From an uncultured bacterium (lineage in GTDB: Bacteria; Bacillota_A; Clostridia; Oscillospirales; Oscillospiraceae), in assembly GCA_905214605.1 (NCBI GenBank), contig CAJMMY010000011.1, positions 1 through 14,262 of the forward strand: 14,262 nt of DNA. The letters are read 5' to 3'. This document shows, in pieces, positions 1-7,425 of this stretch (positions within the stretch are counted from its first letter, which is position 1; each line of letters opens with the position of its first letter). The notes under the pieces are model-generated. The model ran no database searches and was not told the DNA's origin. It saw nothing but the letters and a program-made list of their open reading frames with translations. Both the position numbers and the translations under genes were made by a program.

Positions 1-1
1 T

Positions 2-1075
2 GTGGAAATCGTAAACTATCAGACCACCCAGCCGGACCCGGTGGCAGTGGCGGATTTGCCCTTCCCCACAAAGGTGAATCGGACGGATTACCAGACTCTG
101 TGCCGCTGTTTGAAAAAGCGGAAAGGCGACGCCGGGGATTTGGAGCTGATTGCCGATTTGGAGCAGGCAGATTTTGTGGTGGATTTGTACGGCATTTGTT
201 TCTGCGACAATCTGGAAAAGCGGGACTACCGGTATCTGACCATGATTGCCCGGAAACGGAAAGCCTCGCCCATTCTGTTCCTTGCGAAGAAAATGGGGAA
301 AAAGGTGATCAAAAACACCGCCAGCTTTGGCCCGATGGAGACGGAATACAACCGGAAGTCCGCCGAGTACATGACCAAGCACGTGTACGATGTGCTGTGC
401 GCCCGGGAAGTGCAGAGCAAAATCGCATTGCGCCACGCGGTGGGCAATCAGCGGGAAATTCTGCTGTCTCCGGACACGGCAAACCTGATGGACTTTACGC
501 CGCAGCCGCGAAAACTGCGGGTGGGCATTTCTGCCTCCCATCAAATCGTAAAGCAGTGGGCATCGGAAGAGGGCTACGTGGCTTGCATGACCAAGCTGGG
601 GCAGTATATCCATACCTTGGGGGCGGAAATTGTGTTCCTGCCCAATGAATACGACCCCAACAAGGCGGACAACGACGTGGCGGTGTGCTGCCAGATTCAG
701 GACGCGCTGCGTCAAGCGGGCGTGGAGTCTACGGTACTGGACGTGCTGCACATGACCAGTACGGAATTGAAAAATGAAATTGCCGCCTGCGAGGTGGTGG
801 TTGCCAGCCGGTATCATACCTGCGTGGCGGCGCTGTCTTCCGGCACTCCGGTGCTGGTTTTGGGGTGGCACTATAAATATCAAGAGCTGCTGAGCTTGTA
901 CAGCCAGAATCAATGGCTGATTCGGCAGGACGGCTGCACGGCAGAAAAACTGGTGAATCTGTTCGGACGATTCTGGAATCTCCGGGAAGAAAACCGGGAG
1001 ACCATTCTGGCGCAGTACCCCGCTGTGAAGAAGAAGGTGCTGGAAACCGGCCGGCTGCTTTACGGTGGCTGCTGA
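2..1075 (+). CDS. Polysaccharide pyruvyl transferase family protein (5' end cut by window)
   Basis: The product resembles the polysaccharide pyruvyl transferase (WcaK/CsaB-like) family, which moves pyruvate from phosphoenolpyruvate onto sugars of surface polysaccharides. The frame is open to the left edge, and about 357 residues are visible against roughly 380-420 for many relatives, so the true start is probably outside the window; the GTG at base 2 is not a trusted start. The N-terminal half carries a segment ending ADFVVDLYGICFCDN, where family members report a hidden or visible partner sugar site. The C-terminal half has a GT-B-like fold signature, with VGISASH starting the second domain and the family hallmark ASRYHTCVAALSSGTPVL followed by GWHYKYQEL. 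The stop overlaps the start of the next gene (TGATG), implying translational coupling. The family call is firm; the sugar acceptor is unknown. Confidence 0.88.
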   Translation: MEIVNYQTTQPDPVAVADLPFPTKVNRTDYQTLCRCLKKRKGDAGDLELIADLEQADFVVDLYGICFCDNLEKRDYRYLTMIARKRKASPILFLAKKMGKKVIKNTASFGPMETEYNRKSAEYMTKHVYDVLCAREVQSKIALRHAVGNQREILLSPDTANLMDFTPQPRKLRVGISASHQIVKQWASEEGYVACMTKLGQYIHTLGAEIVFLPNEYDPNKADNDVAVCCQIQDALRQAGVESTVLDVLHMTSTELKNEIAACEVVVASRYHTCVAALSSGTPVLVLGWHYKYQELLSLYSQNQWLIRQDGCTAEKLVNLFGRFWNLREENRETILAQYPAVKKKVLETGRLLYGGC

Positions 1076-2337
1076 TGGAGAGCGTTGCATCAGTCAGTCG
1101 GAATCTGTTATGCACCGGCTGCGGCGGCTGCATGGCGGTGTGCCCGGTGGGGGCCGTTGCCATGGCGGAAAGCCCGGCGGGATTTCTCACGGCGCAGGTG
1201 CAGGCGCATTGCGTCGGCTGCGGAAAATGCCGGACGGTTTGCCCCAGTGTGCCGGAAAATACAAAGGACATTGTGCCGGAAGACTTGCTCCACGGCAAAG
1301 TGCAGGCGGGGTTTATCGGCTGCGCCAAGAACCCGGAAACCCGGCTGAATGGGCAATCCGGCGGCGTGGTAACGGCATTGCTGGCATATTTGCTGGAAAG
1401 CGGACAAGCAGACGGCGCAGTGGTGAACCGATTTGATTCGGAAACCCGGCGGCCGAAAGCGGTGATTGCGGAAACGGCAGAGGAGATTTATGCCTCGGCG
1501 GGGTCCTATTACACCCAATCCGCGGTGCTGCCGGTGCTCCGGGAAAATCCCGGGCGGAAGTTGGCAGCGGTGGTTCTCGGTTGTCAGGGGGAATCCCTGC
1601 ACCTGATGGAAAAGCAGGCGCCGGAGTTGGTGCCGGAATACCGTATCGGTTTGATTTGCGCCGGGCAAAACAGCGGACACATGGTAGACGATATCTGTGA
1701 AAAAGCGGGAGCGCCCGCGCCCACGGCATTTCGGTTTCGGGATAAAAAAGCCGGCGGCTGGCCGGGAGAAATCACGGTGCAGACCGGGGAAGAGACCCAG
1801 ACCCTGCCCAACCGCTATCGCCATCAAATCAAGCCGCTGTATGAGAGCTTTCGCTGCTTGAGCTGCTTTGACCAGATGAATGTCTGGACGGATTTGGTAT
1901 GCGGCGACCCGTGGAATATTCCAGGAAAAGACACCCCGGAGGGGTGGAGCGTCATTCTGGCGCGGACGGAAAAAGGATTGCGGCTGCTCCGTCAAGCGGA
2001 GCAGGCGGGGGTGCTGGTGTTGGAATCCTTGTCCGAGAAAGAAATTTTCCGTGGGCAGACGGTAGACGACCGTCATCAGAACAAGGTTGCCGCGGCTAAG
2101 AAAGTGGCCGGGGAGCGGGGATGGGCGTATCCCTATGACCCGGAGCGGATTCAGCTGCCGGAGCCGTCGGCAAAGGCATTGGAGCGGAATCGGGAAAAGC
2201 TGGTGTACACCCGCAGCTATGCCGGGGCGAAAACACCGGAAGAGGCGGCTCGGTTGGCGGAGGAAAAACGAAACCGGAAACCGCCCTTGGCTGTCCGGAT
2301 TCGAAAGTGGCTGAATCGTCGGAAAAAGAAATCATAA
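1075..2337 (+). CDS. Coenzyme F420 hydrogenase/dehydrogenase beta subunit (FrhB)-like iron-sulfur protein
   Basis: The 420-residue product begins with two 4Fe-4S ferredoxin motifs: Cys13, 16, 19 and 23, then Cys46, 49, 52 and 56. These are followed by the FrhB N- and C-terminal domains, with the typical stretches NGQSGGVVTALLAYLLESG and FRCLSCFDQMNVWTDLVCGDPW. FrhB relatives bind FAD and pass electrons. In non-methanogenic Firmicutes and Bacteroidetes they often sit beside pyruvyl transferases and glycosyltransferases in surface polysaccharide clusters, where their role is unsettled. The frame is open further upstream, but the ATG at 1075 overlaps the previous stop and begins just before the ferredoxin motif, so it is chosen. 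The C-terminus is a very basic tail rich in Arg and Lys. The gene is cotranscribed with the pyruvyl transferase. Family is certain; substrate is not known. Confidence 0.9.
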   Translation: MESVASVSRNLLCTGCGGCMAVCPVGAVAMAESPAGFLTAQVQAHCVGCGKCRTVCPSVPENTKDIVPEDLLHGKVQAGFIGCAKNPETRLNGQSGGVVTALLAYLLESGQADGAVVNRFDSETRRPKAVIAETAEEIYASAGSYYTQSAVLPVLRENPGRKLAAVVLGCQGESLHLMEKQAPELVPEYRIGLICAGQNSGHMVDDICEKAGAPAPTAFRFRDKKAGGWPGEITVQTGEETQTLPNRYRHQIKPLYESFRCLSCFDQMNVWTDLVCGDPWNIPGKDTPEGWSVILARTEKGLRLLRQAEQAGVLVLESLSEKEIFRGQTVDDRHQNKVAAAKKVAGERGWAYPYDPERIQLPEPSAKALERNREKLVYTRSYAGAKTPEEAARLAEEKRNRKPPLAVRIRKWLNRRKKKS

Positions 2338-2341
2338 CGTG

Positions 2342-2387
2342 CAAACACCCCAATGCGGCTTTGAGCGGTGCGGCGTTGGGGCGTTTG
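2342..2387 (+). terminator. GC-rich hairpin after the polysaccharide genes
   Basis: Arms 2342-2359 and 2370-2387 pair over about 18 positions with a few mismatches around a 10-base loop. The hairpin starts five bases after the FrhB-like stop, so it probably ends or protects that transcript. There is no U-run on the plus strand. On the minus strand a T-rich stretch lies about ten bases further on, so it could instead end a leftward RNA. It may also be the first element of the structured region to its right. Confidence 0.45.
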
Positions 2388-2410
2388 TGTGAAAGGAATG
2401 AGAGAGAATT

Positions 2411-2886
2411 GGGAAAGCCGCCAACGATTGAGAAATCGTTGGGCGACTCCCTCCGGTACATTCCCGGGCATTACCAACCACCGGAACCGGAATCCGATGG
2501 GTCGGTCGGCTGTGCGCCAACCACGGGAATGGGAAACTGCCGGGCATCTGTCATCGCGGGAGAGAAGAATTCAAGGGTGGGTGAGAATTCGGTTCCGAAA
2601 AAGTGATGGGCAAAGAGAGGGGAAACCCAAGAAAAACGGAAGGAGCATCTTTTCGCGAGACAGAGCCGGGGCCTTTCGGCGTTTCCGGATATCAATTGTA
2701 TCGGTCCGCCGTTTCCGGAGGGGAACGGCGGTGTATGCAAATCCACCAGCGGGGCGGGGCGCCCGGCAGTTTCGACGAATGAAATCCGCTGCCGCGAAGC
2801 ACAGATATCGCGGGGAGCGGGGCGCTGTTTTGAAACAGCAGCACGGGTGAAAAGACCCTGGGTTGAAACGGTCCGAATCGGGACCG
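2411..2886. ncRNA. Candidate large structured RNA of unknown class
   Basis: No reading frame here looks like a protein, yet strong pairings are dense. 2421-2429 pairs perfectly with 2434-2442 around a GAGA loop. 2482-2489 pairs with 2590-2597 over a long distance, extended by three pairs after a bulge. 2706-2713 pairs with 2724-2731 (CCGCCGTT/AACGGCGG). 2792-2797 pairs with 2808-2813 inside 2786-2789/2817-2820. 2824-2829 pairs with 2834-2839, and 2869-2874 with 2881-2886. On the plus strand the unpaired parts are rich in G and A and one loop is GNRA type, as in folded RNAs, so plus is slightly favoured. However, the only promoter-like pair nearby points the other way. I do not recognise it as RNase P, tmRNA, SRP or 6S RNA. 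Large RNA classes such as OLE, ROOL or GOLLD cannot be tested here. A decayed gene is the alternative. Confidence 0.3.
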
Positions 2887-2940
2887 CGTGGAACACACCG
2901 TAGTTTCCGTCGAGCTGCTTTGCTGGAATCGAGGAAGGTG

Positions 2941-3281
2941 CCGGAGAAAAAGTTACTGTGCAAAAAATTGAATTCGGGACGCATTTTCTGAAAGACGAAT
3001 GCATTTCCTGTGAAGACTCGAAAAGATTAACATACAATAAATGCACTGTCAAGCGCTGCAAAGGCTGGGGAAAAACCAAAAATATCCCTATAAAATTGTG
3101 CAAAAAGACAAATGTGTTTGAAAACGCTGAAAAATGCATTGATGACTTGCAAAATAAAATGAAATTGAAAAGGAAATGAATAGTAATTCCGCTGTTTTGT
3201 TGAAAAATAAGTGAAAAAAATGATGATTTCCTTGCAGACTGGTGGGGAAAGAAAAAATTATAAAAAATAAGTTTTTTATGA
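2941..3281. other. AT-rich gene-free stretch
   Basis: About 340 bases, clearly more AT-rich than either flank, separate the hairpin-rich region from the terminator of the minus-strand operon. I see no convincing gene. A GTG-started plus-strand frame at 2958-3179 would give a 73-residue Lys- and Cys-rich peptide, but its start is weak and it has no recognisable motif. The composition break suggests either a promoter-bearing spacer or a junction between DNA of different history. Confidence 0.4.
3024..3052 (-). promoter_or_regulatory. Promoter-like sequence facing left
   Basis: On the minus strand a perfect TTGACA (3047-3052) is followed by a 17-base spacer ending in TGT and then TAATCT (3024-3029), an extended -10 form with only three of six consensus -10 bases. 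Transcription would start near 3017 and run leftward through the hairpin-rich region. In AT-rich DNA such matches occur by chance, so this is tentative. Confidence 0.25.
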
Positions 3282-3322
3282 GAAAAGAGACTGTGCAATA
3301 AATTTTGCCGCAGTCTCTTTTC
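3282..3322 (-). terminator. Intrinsic terminator of the D-glutamate/5-oxoproline operon
   Basis: The 12-base arms 3282-3293 (GAAAAGAGACTG) and 3311-3322 pair perfectly around a 17-base loop, beginning four bases after the last gene of the minus-strand operon. The descending arm read leftward ends CTCTTTTC, supplying the U-rich tail. The sequence is nearly symmetrical and could also stop rightward transcripts coming from the polysaccharide side. Confidence 0.75.
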
Positions 3323-3326
3323 ATAG

Positions 3327-4151
3327 TTACAAGTTCAAATTCAGTTGGGTCAGGATTTCCTGCTCCACCTCGTTGGGGTAGCTGTCAACGGTGGCAACCT
3401 GCTGTTTGGTCACACCGTCTACGGCACCCAAAGCCACAATGTGACGCAGGTATGCCATGGCAATTTCATAGTCCGGGAGCAGGTCATTGCGGCCGGAAAG
3501 CAGCGCCAGATAAGCGCACAAGCCGAAAGCGCCCCAGTTGGAAACCGTTGCGATGACCAGATAGTCCACGGTGACCTCGCAGGGAACTAAAGACAGCTGA
3601 TTGGTGATAATCTGCTGCAAATTGCCCATGCCGATTTCATTGCCCCCGTCGCCAACGCCAATGGAGGGAATTCCCCGGGTGCGGCCCAGCTCAAACAGCG
3701 CGTCTAACCGAGCATTGTGGTCGGCAATGCTGACACCCCGCATATTGGCGTAATCCCCGTGGATATTCCGTCCGCACCGCTCAATGGAAATGAGCAGGGT
3801 GGGGGCATAGCGGTCCAGCATATCGGCATAATCCGATTCCCCCATGGCGGTGTCGGCATACACGGTTTCAATGCCCTCGCTGTCGAAAAAGTCCCGGCAG
3901 AAGTCGTCGGTTACAATCACCGGAGAAAAGCCCAGCCGTTTCAGCGCCCGGGCCAGAAACATGGTGCCCGGAGGACCGTCAGTCTCTCCGGCACCGGCCA
4001 CATAGAACCCGGTGGTCAGCAGCACATAGCCCCGGGGAACGTCCAGAATACACTGGGCGGCCCGCCGGCAGAAGTCTTTCGGACAGTACTCCCGGAGTAA
4101 ATTCATGCCCCGTTGGGAGTGGAGCAGAATGATATCTTCAATGCTCTGCAT
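3327..4151 (-). CDS. DUF4392 protein, C-terminal half of D-glutamate cyclase
   Basis: The 274-residue product matches the DUF4392 family, the C-terminal domain of mammalian mitochondrial D-glutamate cyclase (DGLUCY), which converts D-glutamate to 5-oxo-D-proline. Visible family stretches are LLTTGFYVAGAGETDGPPGT (about residues 45-64), ISIERCGRN (121-129) followed by HGDYANMRG, and the acidic glycine loop GVGDGGNEIGMGN (165-177), a likely metal or substrate site. There is no signal peptide, so it should be cytosolic. It is the last gene of the operon, nine bases after pxpA, and the GAGG overlapping the pxpA stop serves as its ribosome binding site. The other cyclase half, DUF1445, is two genes upstream, so the animal fusion appears here as two subunits. 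Family is firm; activity, alone or as a complex, is inferred. Confidence 0.85.
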   Translation of the reverse strand: MQSIEDIILLHSQRGMNLLREYCPKDFCRRAAQCILDVPRGYVLLTTGFYVAGAGETDGPPGTMFLARALKRLGFSPVIVTDDFCRDFFDSEGIETVYADTAMGESDYADMLDRYAPTLLISIERCGRNIHGDYANMRGVSIADHNARLDALFELGRTRGIPSIGVGDGGNEIGMGNLQQIITNQLSLVPCEVTVDYLVIATVSNWGAFGLCAYLALLSGRNDLLPDYEIAMAYLRHIVALGAVDGVTKQQVATVDSYPNEVEQEILTQLNLNL

Positions 4152-4160
4152 AGGCAGTCC

Positions 4161-4934
4161 TCATTTCTCAACAATTTCCCCCAGCGGGGCAATCTGAATC
4201 CCGGCAGTCTGAAAGGCCGTCCGGATTTTCTGAACAAAGTTCAGTGCTTTGGGGCTGTCTCCGTGGACGCACACGGAGTCGGCCTGAATGGGGATTTCTT
4301 TTCCGGTGATGGCGGTGACGGTGCCTTTTTCCACCATGGCAACCACCCGGCGGACGGCCTCGTCCTCATCGGTAATCATGGCACCGGGCTTCGTCCGGGC
4401 CACCAAAGAGCCGTCCTCTTCGTATGCCCGGTCGGCAAACACTTCGCTTGCTGCCCGCAGACCCACGGTTTTTGCGGCGGAAAGCATTTTGCTGCCACTG
4501 AGCCCCAGAAGAATCAGAGAATCGTCCACCTGCGCAATGCCCTCGCAGATGGCAAGGGCCAGGGCCTCGTCTTTTCCGGCCATGTTGTACAAAGCGCCGT
4601 GGGGCTTGACATGCTGCATGGCAATGCCGTTGGCTTTGCAGAATGCGAGCAATGCGCCAATCTGGTACTGGACCATGGCTTTCACATCGTTGGGGGGAAT
4701 GACCATATTCCGGCGGCCGAATCCTTGCAAATCCGGATATCCCGGGTGGGCGCCTACAGCCACACCGGCTGCCTTGGCCAGCTGCACGGTTTTGGACATG
4801 ACCACCGGGTCTGCAGCATGAAATCCGCAGGCAACGTTGGCGGAAGAAATATGGGGCAGGACCTGACTGTCCAGACCCAAGGTATATGCACCAAAGCTTT
4901 CGCCCAAATCACAGTTCAAATCAATTTTATACAT
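4161..4934 (-). CDS. pxpA: 5-oxoprolinase subunit A (LamB/YcsF family)
   Basis: The product is a full-length 257-residue LamB/YcsF protein, subunit A of the prokaryotic ATP-dependent 5-oxoprolinase PxpABC, which opens 5-oxoproline (pyroglutamate) to glutamate in the cytosol. The start MYKIDLNCDLGESFG and the later VGAHPGYPDLQGFGRR and VKPHGALYN are diagnostic, with conserved Asp, His and Glu residues of the barrel-like active site. Its start lies three bases after the DUF1445 stop, with AAAGG as ribosome binding site. Notably, it is separated from pxpB and pxpC by the DUF1445 gene and is followed by DUF4392, so the oxoprolinase and cyclase genes are interleaved rather than merely adjacent. 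Confidence 0.95.
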   Translation of the reverse strand: MYKIDLNCDLGESFGAYTLGLDSQVLPHISSANVACGFHAADPVVMSKTVQLAKAAGVAVGAHPGYPDLQGFGRRNMVIPPNDVKAMVQYQIGALLAFCKANGIAMQHVKPHGALYNMAGKDEALALAICEGIAQVDDSLILLGLSGSKMLSAAKTVGLRAASEVFADRAYEEDGSLVARTKPGAMITDEDEAVRRVVAMVEKGTVTAITGKEIPIQADSVCVHGDSPKALNFVQKIRTAFQTAGIQIAPLGEIVEK

Positions 4935-4937
4935 GGC

Positions 4938-5723
4938 TCAGCCTTTCAGTTCCACGTTTTTCACGTCGGTAATCAGCATGTGACCCGGCGCGTGGGTAAT
5001 CACAAAGGGGGGCTTGGAGGCCATCACCGCGCTTTGGGGAGTGACGCCGCAGGCCCAAAATACCGGCACTTCCCCGGACTTTACGGGAACCGGGTCACCG
5101 AAATCCGTGCGATTCAAATCCTGGATTCCGATTTGAGCCGGGTCTCCGATGTGTATGGGAGCGCCGTGGACACTGGGAATGGCGGCGGTGACGGTGACGG
5201 CTTTGACCACCTGCTGATAGGGAATGGGCCGCATGGACACCACCATATTGCCATGGAATACCCCGGCGGGCTCGCAGGGAATGTTGGTGATATACATGGG
5301 CACATTGCAGCCCATGGTGTTGTGGCGCATTTCGATGCCGGCTTCAATCAGCTCCGATTCAAAGGAAAAGCTGCAGCCGATGAGAAAGCTCACCAAATCC
5401 TCCCGCCAAAGGTGGGAAACATCGGTGTACTCTCCCGTGAGAACGCCGTGTTCATAGACACGGTACTTGGGAATGTCCGTGGCAATATCTGCGCCGGGAG
5501 CAATTTTTTTCAAGGTCCGGCTGCCCACATCGCTGACTTCCAGAATGGGGCAGGGCTTGGGATTCCGCTGTGCAAACAGCAGAAAGTCATAGGCAAGGTC
5601 TTTCGGCAGCACCACCAGATTGGCTTGCGCGTAGCCGGGGCACATACCGGAAGTGGGAACGGTGATTTCACCGCTGCGAATCAAAGCGCGCACCTGCGCG
5701 GGGGTCATATTCTGCGTATCCAT
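4938..5723 (-). CDS. DUF1445 (YcsI-like) protein, N-terminal half of D-glutamate cyclase
   Basis: The 261-residue product belongs to DUF1445, often labelled putative hydro-lyase and called YcsI in Bacillus subtilis, where it also sits beside oxoprolinase genes. It forms the N-terminal domain of animal D-glutamate cyclase. Diagnostic stretches are [18 protein letters not shown] near residue 25, [19 protein letters not shown] near 50-70, and [19 protein letters not shown] followed by [10 protein letters not shown] in the middle. Near the end, [12 protein letters not shown] and [11 protein letters not shown] are the conserved late motifs. The chosen ATG is preceded by GAGG about ten bases upstream and lies 16 bases after the pxpC stop. 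With DUF4392 two genes downstream, it probably supplies D-glutamate cyclization to 5-oxoproline. The family is certain; the reaction is inferred from the animal enzyme and the neighbours. Confidence 0.87.
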   Translation of the reverse strand: MDTQNMTPAQVRALIRSGEITVPTSGMCPGYAQANLVVLPKDLAYDFLLFAQRNPKPCPILEVSDVGSRTLKKIAPGADIATDIPKYRVYEHGVLTGEYTDVSHLWREDLVSFLIGCSFSFESELIEAGIEMRHNTMGCNVPMYITNIPCEPAGVFHGNMVVSMRPIPYQQVVKAVTVTAAIPSVHGAPIHIGDPAQIGIQDLNRTDFGDPVPVKSGEVPVFWACGVTPQSAVMASKPPFVITHAPGHMLITDVKNVELKG

Positions 5724-5739
5724 CGATTCAAAACCTCGT

Positions 5740-6696
5740 TTACCATTTTTTGAGACACAGTCCGGTTTTCCGCGCCAGACGGCGGAGCTGTTTCTGATGC
5801 TGCCGGTACAGCCGATTGGCCTCTGCTGCTGTGACCCATTGGAAATGAATCTTCGCTCCGGCAGTGCATTGGGCCAATTTGGGCAGGTCGGGGGAGATTA
5901 CGGTGCCGATTTTGGCATAGCCGCCGGTGGTCTGCCGGTCAGCCATGAGAATAATGGGCTGACCGGAAGAGGGAATTTGAATAGAGCCAAAGGCAATGGC
6001 ATCAGAAATGATGTCTACGCCGGCTTTGGATTCAATTTCCGGACCGGAGAGGCGAATCCCCATGCGGTCGGAATCCGGCTGCAGGGTATAGGTACCGGAA
6101 AGAAAGGTCTGTTTGCCCCGGTCGGTAAACAGGTCGTCCTGGGGACCGGGCACCACCCGGAGGGTGATTTCGTTGGAAAAAACCGGCGGCTCCAGATGCT
6201 TTCGGTAGTGATTATCCAGAAATACCCCGGTAACGGCTAAAGGCAATTCGTCACCGAATGCCAATTTTCTTCCTTGATAGCCGCCGATGGCGCATTTTAG
6301 ATTGGTGGCACGGCTGCCCATCACCACGGGTACGTCAATACCGCCGGCTACGGCTAAATATGTGTACTTTCCCTGCTTTGCAACGGAGCAGACCAAAGTA
6401 TCTCCGGCTTTTACCTCGATAGCGCGGTACATGGGAATGGGCGCACCGTTGAGTGTGGGAGACATATCCGCGCCGGTAAGGGCGAAGTAGGTTTTTCGGT
6501 CAAATACCACCGCAGCCCCTTGGAACACCATTTCCAGGCAGGCATAATCCGGGGGATTGTTCACCAGAATGTTGGCGGTGTACAGTGCGTCCGTATCCAT
6601 AGGACCGGACACGGAAAAACCGGCGGCCTGATGGCCGAACCGGCCGGCATCCTGCACGGTGGTGAGTACGCCGGGCTGTAAAATTTTCAGACCCAT
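5740..6696 (-). CDS. pxpC: 5-oxoprolinase subunit C (biotin-dependent carboxyltransferase-like)
   Basis: The 318-residue product is PxpC, a relative of the allophanate hydrolase/urea carboxylase subunit 2 domain, which works with PxpA and PxpB in ATP-driven hydrolysis of 5-oxoproline. It opens with the family signature [18 protein letters not shown] followed by SGPMD, and continues through [13 protein letters not shown], a [18 protein letters not shown] stretch and the late segment [13 protein letters not shown]. Two starts are possible: a GTG at 6702 and an ATG at 6696. An AGGAGG at 6704-6709 lies seven bases before the ATG but only one base before the GTG, so the ATG is preferred. The ribosome binding site sits inside the end of pxpB. 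Only two bases separate the pxpB stop from the chosen start. Confidence 0.94.
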   Translation of the reverse strand: MGLKILQPGVLTTVQDAGRFGHQAAGFSVSGPMDTDALYTANILVNNPPDYACLEMVFQGAAVVFDRKTYFALTGADMSPTLNGAPIPMYRAIEVKAGDTLVCSVAKQGKYTYLAVAGGIDVPVVMGSRATNLKCAIGGYQGRKLAFGDELPLAVTGVFLDNHYRKHLEPPVFSNEITLRVVPGPQDDLFTDRGKQTFLSGTYTLQPDSDRMGIRLSGPEIESKAGVDIISDAIAFGSIQIPSSGQPIILMADRQTTGGYAKIGTVISPDLPKLAQCTAGAKIHFQWVTAAEANRLYRQHQKQLRRLARKTGLCLKKW

Positions 6697-6698
6697 GG

Positions 6699-7424
6699 TC
6701 ACACCTCCTGCAGCACTGTATGCCGATAGGTTCCGGCGGCGATTTCTCGTTCAATGCGGTTGTATTCCTCTCGGGAGACCGGGGAGAACCGAATGTATTC
6801 TCCTGCGCTGTACAAAATGGCGGGCTCCCGGTTGGGGTCATAAGGGCGGACGGGGGTGCGGCCAATCAGCTGCCAACCGCCGGGGGAATCCAACGGATAC
6901 ACACCGGTTTGTTCACCGCCGATGCCCACGCTGCCCGCGGGAATTTTCGTCCGGGGCGAGGAAAGGCGGGGGGTGTGCAGCTTGAAATCCAGACCGCCCA
7001 GATAGGAAAATCCTGGAAGAAAACCCAACATATAAATCAAATAATCCCTGCCGGAATGGAGGTCGATGACTTCCTGCTCCGTCAAGCCTGCGTGTTCTGC
7101 CACAAAGGGCAGGTCGGCACCGAATTCCCCGCCGTAGCACACCGGGAGCACGTGCACCGTCCGCACGCCGGCAGCAGCCCCCTCTGCTCCGGGGAGCAGA
7201 GAAGTCAGCTGTCGAACCAGTTTTTCATAGGTTGTGACCATCGGGTCATACACCACAGATACGGTGCAGAAGGTGGGAATCAATTCCCGAACGGCTTTCA
7301 ATCCGGCACGCTCCACGTTTCCGGTGAACAGCGCTACCCGGCGGTTGACGGATTGGGAAATCTCGCTGCCGAACCGCACCACAAGGGTGCTGTCTCCGGC
7401 GGGAGAGAATGCTGCGGACGTCAT
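6699..7424 (-). CDS. pxpB: 5-oxoprolinase subunit B (KipI family)
   Basis: The 241-residue product is PxpB, homologous to KipI and to the allophanate hydrolase subunit 1 domain; it pairs with PxpC in the 5-oxoprolinase complex. The family core is clear: LIYMLGFLPGFSYLGGLD around residues 130-150, then PRTKIPAGSVGIGGEQTGVY and SPGGWQLIGRTP. In Bacillus subtilis the KipI homologue also inhibits the sporulation kinase KinA, but the association here with the other oxoprolinase subunits favours metabolism. The ATG comes one base after the transaminase stop (TAATATG) and no good ribosome binding site is visible before it, so translation probably depends on ribosomes finishing the upstream gene. Confidence 0.95.
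   Translation of the reverse strand: MTSAAFSPAGDSTLVVRFGSEISQSVNRRVALFTGNVERAGLKAVRELIPTFCTVSVVYDPMVTTYEKLVRQLTSLLPGAEGAAAGVRTVHVLPVCYGGEFGADLPFVAEHAGLTEQEVIDLHSGRDYLIYMLGFLPGFSYLGGLDFKLHTPRLSSPRTKIPAGSVGIGGEQTGVYPLDSPGGWQLIGRTPVRPYDPNREPAILYSAGEYIRFSPVSREEYNRIEREIAAGTYRHTVLQEV
6704..6709 (-). promoter_or_regulatory. Ribosome binding site deciding the pxpC start
   Basis: A perfect AGGAGG on the minus strand lies within the last codons of pxpB, seven bases before the ATG at 6696. It rules against the in-frame GTG at 6702, which would be only one base away. Confidence 0.85.
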
Positions 7425-7425
7425 A

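Noticed and set aside
2368..2850. A 160-residue Arg-rich open frame on the plus strand
   Set aside because: Arg-rich throughout with no motif, overlapping several strong stems; more likely non-coding.
2958..3179. A 73-residue Lys- and Cys-rich frame starting with GTG
   Set aside because: The start is weak, the DNA is AT-rich by itself, and no known small-protein motif is seen; kept only as a remote possibility.
2471..3298. A 275-residue open frame on the minus strand in the gene-free region
   Set aside because: Its composition (Phe, Ser, Pro and Arg) and the change from AT-rich to GC-rich DNA within it do not look like one protein, and no good ribosome binding site precedes its starts.
4113..5753. 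A 546-residue open frame on the plus strand
   Set aside because: It lies antisense to pxpA and DUF1445, is rich in Gly and His as expected from a mirrored GC-biased gene, and has no family resemblance.
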